In this document: in pieces, positions 15,843-24,731 of the stretch
Layout: every line of letters starts with the position of its first letter
How positions within the stretch are numbered: the stretch's first letter is position 1
Source of the DNA: Selenomonadaceae bacterium
GTDB lineage: Bacteria; Bacillota; Negativicutes; Selenomonadales; Selenomonadaceae
Direction: 5' to 3'
DNA: 37,279 nucleotides
Assembly (NCBI GenBank): GCA_017446845.1
Contig: JAFSOQ010000029.1
Location: 1-37,279 of the forward strand
Made by a program: the position numbers and the translations under genes
The notes under the pieces: generated by a model
The model's database searches: none
Told to the model about the DNA's origin: nothing
What the model saw: the letters and a program-made list of their open reading frames with translations, nothing else

Positions 15843-16843
15843 ACCTGCGCCCCTGCTCGTGAATGTAAAGTGTTGAAATTATGAATCAAAGCCTCCATTG
15901 CTTGATGAGTTTCCTCTTCGACGTCCGCGCAGGCAAGCTTGTAAATTTTCTCCGCAATTTTAGACGAGCCGACAATCTGCGTTAAGTTCTCGACGGCGGC
16001 AGAATTATTTCCTTCGGAATAAGTACAAACATCAAAATCAATTTCACCCGTCGCTTGAATGTCAAAAAATTCGCAAGCGCGTTTTACCTCGTCGCGTATC
16101 GCCCTCCTGAAAGATTTTTTTACACCTTCAGCCATTGCATAATCAAAGGCGTTTATGCTCTGACCGCCAAACATATCATTTTGATTAGACTGTATGGCAA
16201 TACATGCCAGCGACGCGTAGGAGCGAATTGAATTCGGCTCGCGAAGAAAACCATGCCCCGTCGAGAAACCGCCGTGAAAAAGTTTCAGTAAATCAATTTG
16301 GCAGCAGTTGAAAGTTATTAAACTGAAATCTTTGTCATGGATATGAATCCAGTTTTCTTTATCTGCCTGCGCAAATTCTTCGGGCAAGACGTAATTGTCA
16401 ACGAAATACTTGGAACTTTCTGCGCCCATTTTCAGCATAATGCCCATGGAGGCATCGGTGTTAATGTTGGCGTTGTCGCGCTTGAGGTCGATATCCACAG
16501 AGTCGGCGAAAAAAATATCGCGGTAGGTGTCCATCAATTTTTTCTGCGCGGCGCGACGTTGAGAATGTTTTTGCCGATAAACTATGAATTGCTTTGCCAC
16601 GTCAAAAAAGCCGTGCGCCATTAAACATTTCTCAACTTGGTCTTGAATCGCTTCGACGCCGATAATTTCGTTTTCGGCAATCGCCTGTTCGACAGAATCG
16701 GTTACAAGCTTAATGTCGTCGTCGGAAAGTTTATCGGCGGGCGTCGAGGCGTCACGATTTGCTCCGGCTATCGCGTTGTAAATTTTTTTGCGGTCGTAAT
16801 TAACTCGCTGCCCCGAACGTTTCCGAACTTTGGCTAACTTCAT
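15843..16843 (-). CDS. nrdD: Anaerobic ribonucleoside-triphosphate reductase, exon 1
   Basis: The first exon, residues 1-333 plus two bases of codon 334. Class III ribonucleotide reductase makes deoxynucleotides under anaerobic conditions, normally with the activase NrdG, which is not in this window. Residues 1 to about 95 are an ATP-cone allosteric domain (KVRKRSGQRVNYDRKKIYNAI). The catalytic domain begins near residue 115 with DTYRDIFF and IHIHDKDFS, and reaches NFNTLHSRAGAQ at the intron. ATG at 16843 is chosen because AAAGGAGGG lies just before it; TTG at 16861 lies upstream of that site. Without splicing, translation ends four codons into the intron (VKIA, stop). The three exons total 2196 nt, giving 731 residues. 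Confidence 0.9.
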
Positions 16844-16867
16844 TTGTCTCCCTCCTTTCAAAGTGTG

Positions 16868-16920
16868 AAAAAAATAATCGCGCCTCCTTCCGCTCTAAAA
16901 ATTTGGAACGGCGCGATTAT
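16868..16920 (-). promoter_or_regulatory. Terminator-like hairpin in the nrdD leader
   Basis: On the - strand ATAATCGCGCC (16920-16910) pairs perfectly with GGCGCGATTAT (16884-16874), an 11-bp stem with a 25-base loop, followed at once by a run of T. It ends 25 bp before the nrdD start codon. A TATAAT lies upstream on the same strand (16969-16964) with no good -35. If used, the hairpin is a transcription attenuator; otherwise it terminates read-through from the upstream operon. A second TATAAT (16921-16916) overlaps the stem. Confidence 0.6.
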
Positions 16921-17033
16921 ATCACTTGTAAATCGGTTTGGAAACAGTCGACAAAATGAAGGCATTATACGAAGGGCAATAAGTCAATGGCTAAATGGCG
17001 CGTTGTCACAAAGTCGGCAGCTGAAAAATTTTT

Positions 17034-17669
17034 TTATCGACCTAACTCGGCGATGAAAGTACTTTTGCCGCTGTCGGCGTGCACGGAATATTTTATGCGT
17101 CCGCGCGTCGTCGTCCAATCGTAGCTGCCTTCGGTCGAAACTTCTTTTAACATGCGCAAATCTCTAAAGACTTCACTGCGGTCGTCTTTGTCGAGTTCGG
17201 GGTTGAGCGTCGCGATTAAAAGTCCCAAAACGTTAATCGTCTGAAATGATTCGTCTTTGGTTTCGGGCGCGGTGAAAATTTTCAGCTCGGTAATTTGTTC
17301 GTCGCCGTCAACAGTCCCCGTGAGTTTAAGTTTCGGCGTGAAGTCGTAAGAAAAATTTTTATCTGCAACGGTAAACGGCTCGGCAATGTCAATTCCCAAA
17401 TTCGGCGCGAGTTTTCTTGAGGCGGCATTAAATTTTTCGCGGAACTGTTCGGGCGTCATACTCTGTTCAAAACCTTTGCTGCTGCCCAAAATATTTTCGA
17501 CGTTACCCGAGGAAATGTTCGCGTAGATGAAAAACGCCAGGCAAGCGGCGGCGAGCACAAAATTTGTCTTCTTGTCGAAGGTCGAGTATTTGTACATGAC
17601 AAACCAGCCGAGCGGCGGAATAAATATGCAAAGCGTCAGCATCGCCGCAATTTTTATGTAAGAGGTCAA
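17034..17669 (-). CDS. Hypothetical membrane-anchored protein
   Basis: I do not recognise this 211-residue protein. Two hydrophobic segments occupy about residues 5-27 and 37-53 with a short charged loop (YKYSTFDKK) between them; the rest (about 60-211) is a soluble domain rich in beta-type sequence, likely outside the cytoplasm or membrane-associated. The soluble part has the segment FSYDFTPKLKLTGTVDGDEQITELKIF. The ATG overlaps the nagA stop by 4 bp (17666-17669), so it is translated from the nagA transcript. A role linked to amino-sugar metabolism is not supported by any motif. Confidence 0.65.
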   Translation of the reverse strand: MTSYIKIAAMLTLCIFIPPLGWFVMYKYSTFDKKTNFVLAAACLAFFIYANISSGNVENILGSSKGFEQSMTPEQFREKFNAASRKLAPNLGIDIAEPFTVADKNFSYDFTPKLKLTGTVDGDEQITELKIFTAPETKDESFQTINVLGLLIATLNPELDKDDRSEVFRDLRMLKEVSTEGSYDWTTTRGRIKYSVHADSGKSTFIAELGR

Positions 17670-18787
17670 AACGTCGCCGCCTTTCCGTTGATGAAAGTTT
17701 TTTTGATTTTAAAGTCGTCGTCAAAAATTGTGATGTCAGCCGCCTTGCCGACTTCAAGACTGCCCGCCTTGTCGAAAATTTTCAACTCGACGGCAGGATT
17801 TTTCGTGACAAGTTCGACGCCCGACGCCACGTCAAATTTTGTGTTCGCGCAGAAATTTTTTAGGACGTCATTCATTTTGGCGATACTGCCCGCAATCGTT
17901 CCGTCTTCCAAAGTCGCGACGTTGCCTTTGACGAAAACTTTTTGTCCGCCCAATTCGCTCAAGCCGTCGCCAATGCCGCAAGCCCTGAAAGAATCTGTTA
18001 TCAAAATAATTTCACTGCGCGGCTTAACTTTGGCAACAATCCTCTGCGCGGCGGGGTGCACGTGAACGTTATCGGCAATCAGTTCGACAATCGCATTTGA
18101 ATCCAAAGCCGCTCCGACAATTCCCGGTTTTCTGTGATGTAAACCTGTCTGCGCGTTGAAAAGATGTGTGATGTGATTCGCGCCGCGCTCGATTGCCGCC
18201 ATTGCAATTTCGTAAGTCGCCGCGCTGTGTCCGATTGATATGATGAGGGAAGAGGGATTTGGGACAAGGGATAAGTTTAAAGTTTCGGGAGCAATCGTCA
18301 TGATTTTTATCACGTCGAAAAAATTTCTGAACAGCTCGAAATCTGCGGGCAAAATATTTTCCTCGGCTTGAGCACCTTTGAACTTTTTGTTGATAAAAGG
18401 TCCCTCGACGTTTGCTCCGAGAATTTTCGCGCCGTCAGAAAAATTTTTCCCGATACGAATTCTCTCCAATGCGCGATAAATTTTTTCAAGCGGCATGGTC
18501 ATGGTCGTCGGCAAAAAACTCGTGACGCCCGTGCTCGGCAAAAACTCCGCGAATTTTTTCAAAGCGTCAAGGTCATCGTCCATTGTGTCGACGCCCGCCG
18601 CGCCGTGTATGTGAATATTTATAAAGCCGGGTGCGACGAAATTATTTTCCGCGTCGATAATCTCCGCGCCGTCGACAGGCTCGCCGATTGAAATTATTTT
18701 CTCGTCGAAATTCAAACTGCCCGAATAAATTTTAAAATTGCCGTCGTCGTCGGGAACAATCAATCGCCCGTTAATCAAAGACTTCAT
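17666..18787 (-). CDS. nagA: N-acetylglucosamine-6-phosphate deacetylase
   Basis: A 373-residue amidohydrolase that removes the acetyl group from GlcNAc-6-phosphate in amino-sugar recycling and catabolism. Seen features: metal-site HIHG (residues 59-62), NVEGPFI with the metal-binding Glu, SIGHSAA and THLFNA with further metal/substrate histidines, and ITDSFRACG holding the catalytic Asp. Ribosome site GAGGCGAG lies in the end of the preceding formyltransferase gene, 9 bp away, so the genes are co-transcribed. One oddity is a four-unit heptad repeat (18245-18272) encoding LSLVPNPSS just before the SIGH motif, where homologues have an unrelated helix; the frame is kept. No nagB is seen nearby. 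Confidence 0.9.
   Translation of the reverse strand: MKSLINGRLIVPDDDGNFKIYSGSLNFDEKIISIGEPVDGAEIIDAENNFVAPGFINIHIHGAAGVDTMDDDLDALKKFAEFLPSTGVTSFLPTTMTMPLEKIYRALERIRIGKNFSDGAKILGANVEGPFINKKFKGAQAEENILPADFELFRNFFDVIKIMTIAPETLNLSLVPNPSSLIISIGHSAATYEIAMAAIERGANHITHLFNAQTGLHHRKPGIVGAALDSNAIVELIADNVHVHPAAQRIVAKVKPRSEIILITDSFRACGIGDGLSELGGQKVFVKGNVATLEDGTIAGSIAKMNDVLKNFCANTKFDVASGVELVTKNPAVELKIFDKAGSLEVGKAADITIFDDDFKIKKTFINGKAATF
18245..18272. repeat. Heptad repeat cassette inside nagA
   Basis: Four 7-bp units, GAGGGAA, GAGGGAT, TTGGGAC, AAGGGAT, matching the pattern NNGGGAN. Same size and unit number as the repeats in glyS and upstream of mfd. Confidence 0.6.
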
Positions 18788-18796
18788 GCGCTCGCC

Positions 18797-19957
18797 TCAG
18801 TGGTGGAAAAGTCGAATGTGCGTGAACGCCATCGCGATATTGTATTTGTCGCAAGTCTCGATAACATTGTCGTCGCGAATGGAACCGCCCGTTTCCGCTA
18901 TGAAGTCGACGCCCGATTGATGTGCGCGTTCGATATTGTCTCCGAACGGGAAAAATGCATCGGACGCCAAAGATACCCCGCGCAGATTTTCAAGCCAAGA
19001 TTTTTTTTCTTCAGCCGTAAAGGGTTCGGGACGACGCGTGAAAAGATTTTCCCAGTTATCGGCAAAAGTTTCACCGCCCAAATAAACGTCAATGGCATTG
19101 TCTCTGTCGGGACGTTTGACGCCGCGCTTGAACGGCAGATAAATAACTTTCGGGCATTGACGCAAAAACCAATAATCAGCCTTGTTGCCAGCGAGTCTCG
19201 TGCAGTGAACGCGACTTTGCTGACCTGCGCCGATTCCGATTGCCTGCCCGCCCTTAGCGTAGCAGACCGAATTAGATTGCGTGTACTTCAAAGTTATCAG
19301 CGCGATAAATAAATCGCGTTTGGCTTCGGGCGTGAAATTTTTATTGCGCGTCGGAACGTCCTCAAGGCACGTGTCGGAAATTTTAACGTCGTTGCGTTTT
19401 TGCTCGAACGTCACGCCGAAAACCTGCTTGGTCTCAACGGCGGGCGGCTCGTAGTCGGGATTCATTTTCAAGACAAGATAATTGCCGTTGCGTTTCGATT
19501 TTAAAATCTCCAAAGCCGCGGGCGAATAACTCGGCGCGATAATTCCGTCGCTGACTTCGCGCTTAATATAATTTGCAGTCGATTCGTCGCACTCGTCGGA
19601 CAAAATCGCGAAGTCGCCGTAAGAACTCATCCTATCTGCTCCGCGTGCTCTGACGTAAGCAGTTGCCTGCGGTGACAGCTCGTCATTTTCCGCAAAATAA
19701 ATTTTCCTCAAAACATCGTCAAGCGGCTCGGCAACCGCAGCACCCGCCGGACTTACATGCTTAAAGGACGCGGCGGCAGGTAAATTTGTTGCCTCGCGCA
19801 ATTCGCGGACGAGTTGCCAACCGTTGAGCGCGTCAAGCAAATTGATATAACCGGGGCGACCGTTCAAAACTTCAAAGGGAAGTTCGCCCGCCTCGAAAAA
19901 AACTCGCGCGGGTTTCTGATTCGGATTGCACCCGTATTTTAAAAATAATTCGTTCAT
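18797..19957 (-). CDS. Stand-alone AICAR formyltransferase (PurH C-terminal domain homologue)
   Basis: A 386-residue protein corresponding only to the AICAR transformylase part of PurH; the N-terminal IMP cyclohydrolase domain is absent, as in the separate formyltransferases of many Clostridia. It transfers a formyl group from 10-formyl-tetrahydrofolate to AICAR in purine synthesis. Seen motifs: YGCNPNQKPA at the N-terminus, AASFKHVSPAGAA containing the catalytic Lys-His pair, KYTQSNSVCYAKGGQAIGIGAGQQSRVHC, and SDAFFPFGDNIERA. ATG at 19957 has an AGAGGTGAT site. It is 9 bp upstream of nagA. A cyclohydrolase must be encoded elsewhere. Confidence 0.9.
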   Translation of the reverse strand: MNELFLKYGCNPNQKPARVFFEAGELPFEVLNGRPGYINLLDALNGWQLVRELREATNLPAAASFKHVSPAGAAVAEPLDDVLRKIYFAENDELSPQATAYVRARGADRMSSYGDFAILSDECDESTANYIKREVSDGIIAPSYSPAALEILKSKRNGNYLVLKMNPDYEPPAVETKQVFGVTFEQKRNDVKISDTCLEDVPTRNKNFTPEAKRDLFIALITLKYTQSNSVCYAKGGQAIGIGAGQQSRVHCTRLAGNKADYWFLRQCPKVIYLPFKRGVKRPDRDNAIDVYLGGETFADNWENLFTRRPEPFTAEEKKSWLENLRGVSLASDAFFPFGDNIERAHQSGVDFIAETGGSIRDDNVIETCDKYNIAMAFTHIRLFHH

Positions 19958-20032
19958 ATTGAATCACCTCTGCAAAACTTTGGATAAAAAAATTTACGCG
20001 GCAAAAATTCGTTGAGAGCTTCCAAAATCCTT

Positions 20033-20536
20033 TTAAAGCAATCGTTGACCCGAAATTTTTCTGACGCCCGCGCTTGAGATTTCCAATATGTTTCCGCGAA
20101 AATTTAAGGACAGCGGCTCGCCCGCCGTGATAAAATTTTTGAACTTGAGCTTGATAAAATTCGGAGAAAATTCTTTGCAAAGCGTATCCAAAATCAAAAG
20201 AGCCGGCACAATCGGCGGATTGAGTTGGTAAATAATATTTTTGTCGCCGACTGCCTCTACAAAATCAAAAATTTCCGACGCGGTAAATACTCGCCAAATT
20301 TTTTCGTAAAAGTCTATTCGCGAACCAAAAGCCGCTTTTATCTCTCTGCGCGGACGAATCAATTTAATTAAAAGTTCCGCACTCGACGAACACACGCGAA
20401 TAAAAATCATCGACGAATGAGTTTTTAAAATTTCTGCGCCCTCGTCGAAGTTTCCGCGCCGAAATTCTGCCTCGATTATCACGCAGTCGACGAATTGATT
20501 AAACGTCGCCAATTTCTTTGCAAGCTCTTTTATCAT
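20033..20536 (-). CDS. Hypothetical protein, 167 aa
   Basis: I do not recognise this protein. It is soluble, with no signal peptide or membrane segment, mixed helix and strand, and many aromatic residues. ATG at 20536 has a GGAGTGTG ribosome site that overlaps the T-run of the upstream terminator (20549-20556), so it either relies on leaky termination from the FliD-like gene or has a promoter I cannot see. It ends 75 bp before the formyltransferase gene on the same strand and could head that operon. The segment FFRVFTASEI-like (IWRVFTASEIFDFVEAVGD) suggests no known fold to me. Confidence 0.6.
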   Translation of the reverse strand: MIKELAKKLATFNQFVDCVIIEAEFRRGNFDEGAEILKTHSSMIFIRVCSSSAELLIKLIRPRREIKAAFGSRIDFYEKIWRVFTASEIFDFVEAVGDKNIIYQLNPPIVPALLILDTLCKEFSPNFIKLKFKNFITAGEPLSLNFRGNILEISSAGVRKISGQRLL

Positions 20537-20548
20537 TTGTCACACTCC

Positions 20549-20580
20549 AAAAAAAATGCCCGCCATGTTTCGACGAGCAC
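20549..20580 (-). terminator. Terminator after the FliD-like gene
   Basis: On the - strand TGCTCG/CGGGCA (one G-T pair, 11-base loop) is followed by T8. It lies 24 bp after the FliD-like stop and directly before the next gene's ribosome site. Confidence 0.75.
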
Positions 20581-20603
20581 TTTTTATTTTGAGCGAATTT
20601 TTT

Positions 20604-21413
20604 TCAGAACATCATGTTAATCAAGTTGCCCATGTTGCTCATAGCCGCCATGTTGCGATAAGCCTTGCCGGTGTAAAGCGAGGCGGTATCAATTTGGTCG
20701 CCGAGCATGTCTTGAGCGGTCGGGAAAAGTTTATCGGCTTGGCTGTTGGCAAAACTGATATGACTTTCCGCCTTGCCCGCGAGTCCGTCCTTGCCCAAAA
20801 CGGATGAAACTTTGCCGGGGTCGTTGACGATTGCATTTGCCAGCTGCTCCTCGTTAATGCTAATCGAACCGTCGCTGTTGGTCATCAAACCGATTGTTGC
20901 ATAACTTGACGCGCGATAAGTCGTATCGCCGAAAGTCGTAGCAATCATTTCCACGCGCTTTGAAACAGCACTGTTGTCGCCGAAAAATTTTACTGAGCTG
21001 TTGTAGTCGTTGACAAAGTTTTTCACGGTGTCAAGCGCGGCTTGCAATTCTTTGCTGTAAGTCGTCGTCTTTGTAACGTTGCCGTCTTTATCGGTTTCGG
21101 TTTTTGTGGTTATCGCGTCTTCCGAGCCGACGTTGAAGTTGTAATCCTTGACTTTCGCGGAAGAATTGCTGAGATTTTCCATGTTCTCTTTGAATTCGGA
21201 ATTGAACGCGCTCTTTGCATCGTCGTAGCTTGCGAGCACCGCTTTGAGGTTGGAATTAATTTCGGTCAAGCCCGCCAGTGAACTCGTCGCATTGGATTGG
21301 AAATTTCCGTAAGCATTCCAAAGCTGTGCGGCAGAATTTTGTTTCTGATTGTTCGTGGCAAAAAGGTAATTGTTATTGTAAAGCGCGCTGTTCAAAAGAT
21401 TAATACTTGACAT
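20604..21413 (-). CDS. Short FliD-like flagellar hook-associated protein
   Basis: A 269-residue protein. Its C-terminal half (LQAALDTVKNFVNDYNSSVKF, then SYATIGLMTNSDGSISINEEQLANAIVNDPGKVSSVLG) matches the FliD C-terminal domain, which caps the flagellar filament and guides flagellin folding. Full FliD proteins are 400 residues or more and have a separate N-terminal domain; here the N-terminal 100 residues are short and Asn/Ser-rich with coiled-coil character. It may be a minimal cap, a truncated paralogue or a different filament protein. ATG at 21413 is chosen since AAGGAAGGTG precedes it and the GTG at 21422 lies within that site. It is monocistronic with its own sigma-70-type promoter and terminator. 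Confidence 0.72.
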   Translation of the reverse strand: MSSINLLNSALYNNNYLFATNNQKQNSAAQLWNAYGNFQSNATSSLAGLTEINSNLKAVLASYDDAKSAFNSEFKENMENLSNSSAKVKDYNFNVGSEDAITTKTETDKDGNVTKTTTYSKELQAALDTVKNFVNDYNSSVKFFGDNSAVSKRVEMIATTFGDTTYRASSYATIGLMTNSDGSISINEEQLANAIVNDPGKVSSVLGKDGLAGKAESHISFANSQADKLFPTAQDMLGDQIDTASLYTGKAYRNMAAMSNMGNLINMMF

Positions 21414-21461
21414 TTTTATCACCTTCCTTGAATAGAAAAACTCTCCTTGAAACTTTGCTTA

Positions 21462-21490
21462 ATTCTACAATATTTATCGTCGACTTGCAA
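21462..21490 (-). promoter_or_regulatory. Promoter of the FliD-like gene
   Basis: On the - strand TTGCAA (21490-21485), a 17-bp spacer and TAGAAT (21467-21462), about 48 bp before the ATG. This is a housekeeping-type promoter; no sigma-28 flagellar consensus was seen. Confidence 0.65.
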
Positions 21491-21637
21491 GAAAATTTTA
21501 GCGGCTGAAAATTTTTTAGCGGATTATAAGAATATTTTCAGGACAGAAAAAACGGCTTTAACGAAATCCAAAATTATGGAAATTTTTTTACCCGGTCAAT
21601 TTGATTTTGTCATTCGCCCATAATCGAAAATAATTTT

Positions 21638-23725
21638 TTATTGGACAATTTTTCCGAAGTCCGCGATTTTTGCGAAGAGATTGTCTATAGACTTCAAGAG
21701 CGCGAGCCGATTTTTTCTGATTGTCAAATCTTCGTCCATGACCATGACCGAATCGAAGAATGAATCTATCGGCGTGGAAAGTTTTTTCAGCACGTCGAGC
21801 GCACCGAAGAAATCTTTTTTGTCAACAAGTTCGTCCGTCGCGACTTTTATCGCCGCGAATGCTCCGTACAAAACTTTTTCGGCGTCGAGCGTGAAAAGTT
21901 CCGCGTTAAGTTCCGTTGACTCGGCTTTTTTTGCAAGATTGCCGACACGCACGAACGATTGAACATTTTTGGTTGAGTCGGGCGTCTTTAAAAATTGTTC
22001 GACAGCCGCCGCCTTCAACGTCACTGCAAAAATATCGTCAACGTCGTCAAGCACCGCGTCGATAACGTCATAGCGTGTCGAGCTGCTCAAAACATTTTTG
22101 ACGCGCAACCGCATGAAGTCCGCAACTTCCTGCTGAATTTTTTCGCGCCCGACTTTATCGGTGATTTTAAGTAAATCCATTGCGAGTTCGACGACTTCAC
22201 GAATCGACAGCGACCAACGCGCTCCGCTTAAAAGATTGACGATACCCAGTGCTTGACGACGCAGGGCAAACGGGTCTTGCGAGCCGGTCGGCACCAAACC
22301 TCTGCTGAACGTCGCGACAATGTTATCAATTTTATCTGCCAAGCTTAAAATTTTTCCCGCAGTCGTTTTCGGTTGAGCGTCGCCCGCAAATCTCGGCATG
22401 TAATGTTCGTCAATCGCCGCGCAGACTTCAGCCGCCTCGCCGTCAAGTTTTGCATATTCGCGACCCATGATGCCTTGAAGTTCCGTGAACTCGGTAACCA
22501 TTCCCGTAACCAAGTCGGCTTTGGAAAGTTTTGCCGCACGAATCGAATTGCTTGCCTCAACGTCGACCATTGCCGAAATTTTTTCGACGAGCTTAACAAG
22601 GCGTTCGGTCTTCTCGTAAACCGTGCCGAGTCCTTCTTGGAAGACGACAGTTTTTAATTTTTCGCGGTGAGCCTCAAGAGATTTCTTCCTGTCCTCGTTG
22701 AAGAAAAATTGCGCGTCCTCAAGTCTTGCCTTCAAAACGCGTTCATTGCCGTGCTGAACGATGTCGAGATAATCTTTGCCGCCGTTGCGAATCGTGATAA
22801 AAAGCGGCAATAATTTTCCGTCGGCAGTTTTCACGGGGAAATAGCGTTGATGATCGCGCATGGGAGTTATCACGGCTTCGGCGGGCAGTTTCAAATATTT
22901 TGTCTCGAATTCGCCCGCGAGTGCCGTCGGATATTCGACAAGGTACAAAACTTCTTCCAACAGGTCGTCGGTAATTTCGGCGACGCCATTTTTATTTGCG
23001 GCGACTTCGTTAATTTGCTTAGCAATCATGTCGCGACGTTGATTTTGGTCGACGATAACAAAATTTTTTTCGCAGTCAGCTATGTAATCTTCTGCTTTGG
23101 CAATTTCAAATTCTCCGCGATTCAAACCATTCCTAATTCCTAATTCCTCATTCCTAATTGTTAAAAATCTGTGACCGCGTGAAATTTTTCCGCTCGTGAC
23201 GTTGGCGACTTCAAACGGAATAATTTCATCATCGAACAGCGCGACAATCCATCTGAGCGGACGAATAAATTTAAAATCCAAATCGCCCCAACGCATATTG
23301 TTCGGGAAATTCAAATCGCAAATAATTTTCGGCAGGAGCGTCTTGAAAATTTCGGCGGAAGATTTTCCCTGCTCGCGAATCACGGCGTAAACATAACCGT
23401 CGCGCGTGATTAAATCTTCGGGCTTGACTTTTTGCCCGCGAGCAAAACCGATTGCCGCCTTGGAGGGTTTGCCATCTTTGTCGAAAGCGATTTTTGCGGA
23501 AGGTCCGCGCTTTTCTTCCTCAACGTCGGCTTGATTCGTCGCAACGTCGCTGACGAGCAATGACAATCTGCGCGGCGTGCCGAGAGTTTTAATTTCGCCG
23601 AATTCGATACGCGCCTCCGTCAAAGATTTTTCCGCCAATGTTTTGAGCTGATTTAAAATGCCGGGCATGGCGTGCGCGGGGATTTCTTCCGTGCCGATTT
23701 CCATGAGTAAAATTTTTTTGTCCAT
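21638..23725 (-). CDS. glyS: Glycyl-tRNA synthetase beta subunit
   Basis: A 695-residue beta subunit of the alpha2-beta2 bacterial glycyl-tRNA synthetase; it binds the tRNA and supports the alpha subunit. It opens with LLMEIGTEEIPA and carries the HD-like central segment (ITPMRDHQRYFPV), the DLVTGMVTEFTELQG region and the C-terminal anticodon-binding part (DPFALRRQALGIV). ATG at 23725 is chosen for its GGAGGTGA site; it overlaps the glyQ stop by one base (TAATG). A heptad repeat at 23129-23160 encodes an apparent insertion of about 14 residues (IRNEELGIRNGLNR) after GHRFLT. The frame is kept, so the gene is likely functional. Confidence 0.95.
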   Translation of the reverse strand: MDKKILLMEIGTEEIPAHAMPGILNQLKTLAEKSLTEARIEFGEIKTLGTPRRLSLLVSDVATNQADVEEEKRGPSAKIAFDKDGKPSKAAIGFARGQKVKPEDLITRDGYVYAVIREQGKSSAEIFKTLLPKIICDLNFPNNMRWGDLDFKFIRPLRWIVALFDDEIIPFEVANVTSGKISRGHRFLTIRNEELGIRNGLNRGEFEIAKAEDYIADCEKNFVIVDQNQRRDMIAKQINEVAANKNGVAEITDDLLEEVLYLVEYPTALAGEFETKYLKLPAEAVITPMRDHQRYFPVKTADGKLLPLFITIRNGGKDYLDIVQHGNERVLKARLEDAQFFFNEDRKKSLEAHREKLKTVVFQEGLGTVYEKTERLVKLVEKISAMVDVEASNSIRAAKLSKADLVTGMVTEFTELQGIMGREYAKLDGEAAEVCAAIDEHYMPRFAGDAQPKTTAGKILSLADKIDNIVATFSRGLVPTGSQDPFALRRQALGIVNLLSGARWSLSIREVVELAMDLLKITDKVGREKIQQEVADFMRLRVKNVLSSSTRYDVIDAVLDDVDDIFAVTLKAAAVEQFLKTPDSTKNVQSFVRVGNLAKKAESTELNAELFTLDAEKVLYGAFAAIKVATDELVDKKDFFGALDVLKKLSTPIDSFFDSVMVMDEDLTIRKNRLALLKSIDNLFAKIADFGKIVQ
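23129..23160. repeat. Heptad repeat cassette inside glyS
   Basis: ATTCCTA, ATTCCTA, ATTCCTC, ATTCCTA and then ATTG: four 7-bp units plus four bases. The same 4x7 plus ATTG layout recurs at 31561-31592. Confidence 0.8.
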
Positions 23726-24612
23726 TACGCGCTCACCTCCGAAGATTTTTTCAGCAAAGGATAGCCGAGTTTCTCGCGCTGTTGAAGATAAACTTCGGCG
23801 CACATGCGAGCCAACTTCCTCACGCGCCCGATAAATGCCGTCCGCTCCGTCACACTGATTGCGCCGCGTGCGTCAAGCAGATTGAACGTGTGCGAACATT
23901 TCAAAACATAATCGTAGGCGGGATGAACGTAGCCGAGCTTGATAACTCTGACAGCCTCCGCCTCGTATTTTTCAAACAGGTCGAAGAGTAAATCTTCGTC
24001 GCTCAAGTCGAAAGCATAACTCGTCTGCTCGAATTCGTTTTGGTGGAAAATATCGCCGTAAGTCACGCCGTGCGCCCACTCGACATCGTAAACGTTCTCA
24101 ACGCCCTGAATGTACATTGCCAGACGTTCAAGCCCGTAAGTTATCTCGACGGCGACGGGCTTAACATCTTGACTGCCGACTTGCTGAAAATAAGTGAACT
24201 GCGTTATCTCCATGCCGTCCAGCCAAACTTCCCAGCCGAGTCCCCAAGCTCCGAGCGTCGGAGATTCCCAGTTGTCCTCGACGAACCGAATATCATGTTT
24301 AGCCGCCTCAATGCCGATTGCCGCCAAACTTTCCAGATAAAGTTCCTGAATGTTGTCGGGCGACGGTTTCATAATCAGTTGCAGTTGATGATGCTGATAA
24401 AGTCTGTTGGGGTTGTCGCCGTAACGACCGTCAGCCGGTCTGCGCGAAGGTTCGGTATAAGCCACATTCCACGGTTCCGGTCCGAGCACGCGCAAAAATG
24501 TAAACGGGTTCATTGTGCCTGCGCCTTTTTCCACGTCGTAAGGTTCTGCCAATATGCAACCCTTGTCCGCCCAAAATTTCTGCAATGCGAAAACTAATTC
24601 TTGATAATTCAA
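23725..24612 (-). CDS. glyQ: Glycyl-tRNA synthetase alpha subunit
   Basis: The 295-residue catalytic subunit of tetrameric glycyl-tRNA synthetase, class II. Seen: [10 protein letters not shown] at the start, the [26 protein letters not shown] motif-2 region, YQHHQLQL, and the closing class II motif [11 protein letters not shown]. Start is TTG at 24612 with AGGAGG upstream. It overlaps glyS by one base and is co-translated with it. The about 110-nt leader has no T-box consensus (see rejected items), so glycine-tRNA control of that kind is not evident. Confidence 0.95.
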   Translation of the reverse strand: MNYQELVFALQKFWADKGCILAEPYDVEKGAGTMNPFTFLRVLGPEPWNVAYTEPSRRPADGRYGDNPNRLYQHHQLQLIMKPSPDNIQELYLESLAAIGIEAAKHDIRFVEDNWESPTLGAWGLGWEVWLDGMEITQFTYFQQVGSQDVKPVAVEITYGLERLAMYIQGVENVYDVEWAHGVTYGDIFHQNEFEQTSYAFDLSDEDLLFDLFEKYEAEAVRVIKLGYVHPAYDYVLKCSHTFNLLDARGAISVTERTAFIGRVRKLARMCAEVYLQQREKLGYPLLKKSSEVSA

Positions 24613-24694
24613 GCGAATTACCTCCTGTTATATAAAAAGTCAACTGAATTTTGCCGCTTTTAATGTTCCGGCTTCCGGTTCCTGAAAAATAATT

Positions 24695-24723
24695 TTGACA
24701 ATGCGGCAGGTAAAAACCATGAT
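24695..24723 (+). promoter_or_regulatory. Candidate promoter of cheX
   Basis: A perfect TTGACA (24695-24700), 17-bp spacer and CATGAT (24718-24723, four of six bases). It lies 73 bp before the GTG. Confidence 0.45.
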
Positions 24724-24731
24724 TGCATAGA

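Noticed and set aside
24613..24731. Possible glycine T-box leader before glyQS
   Set aside because: The leader is only about 110 nt, has no GGTGGNACCGCG-type antiterminator sequence and no terminator hairpin. Only weak stems (TGCCGC/GCGGCA) are seen.
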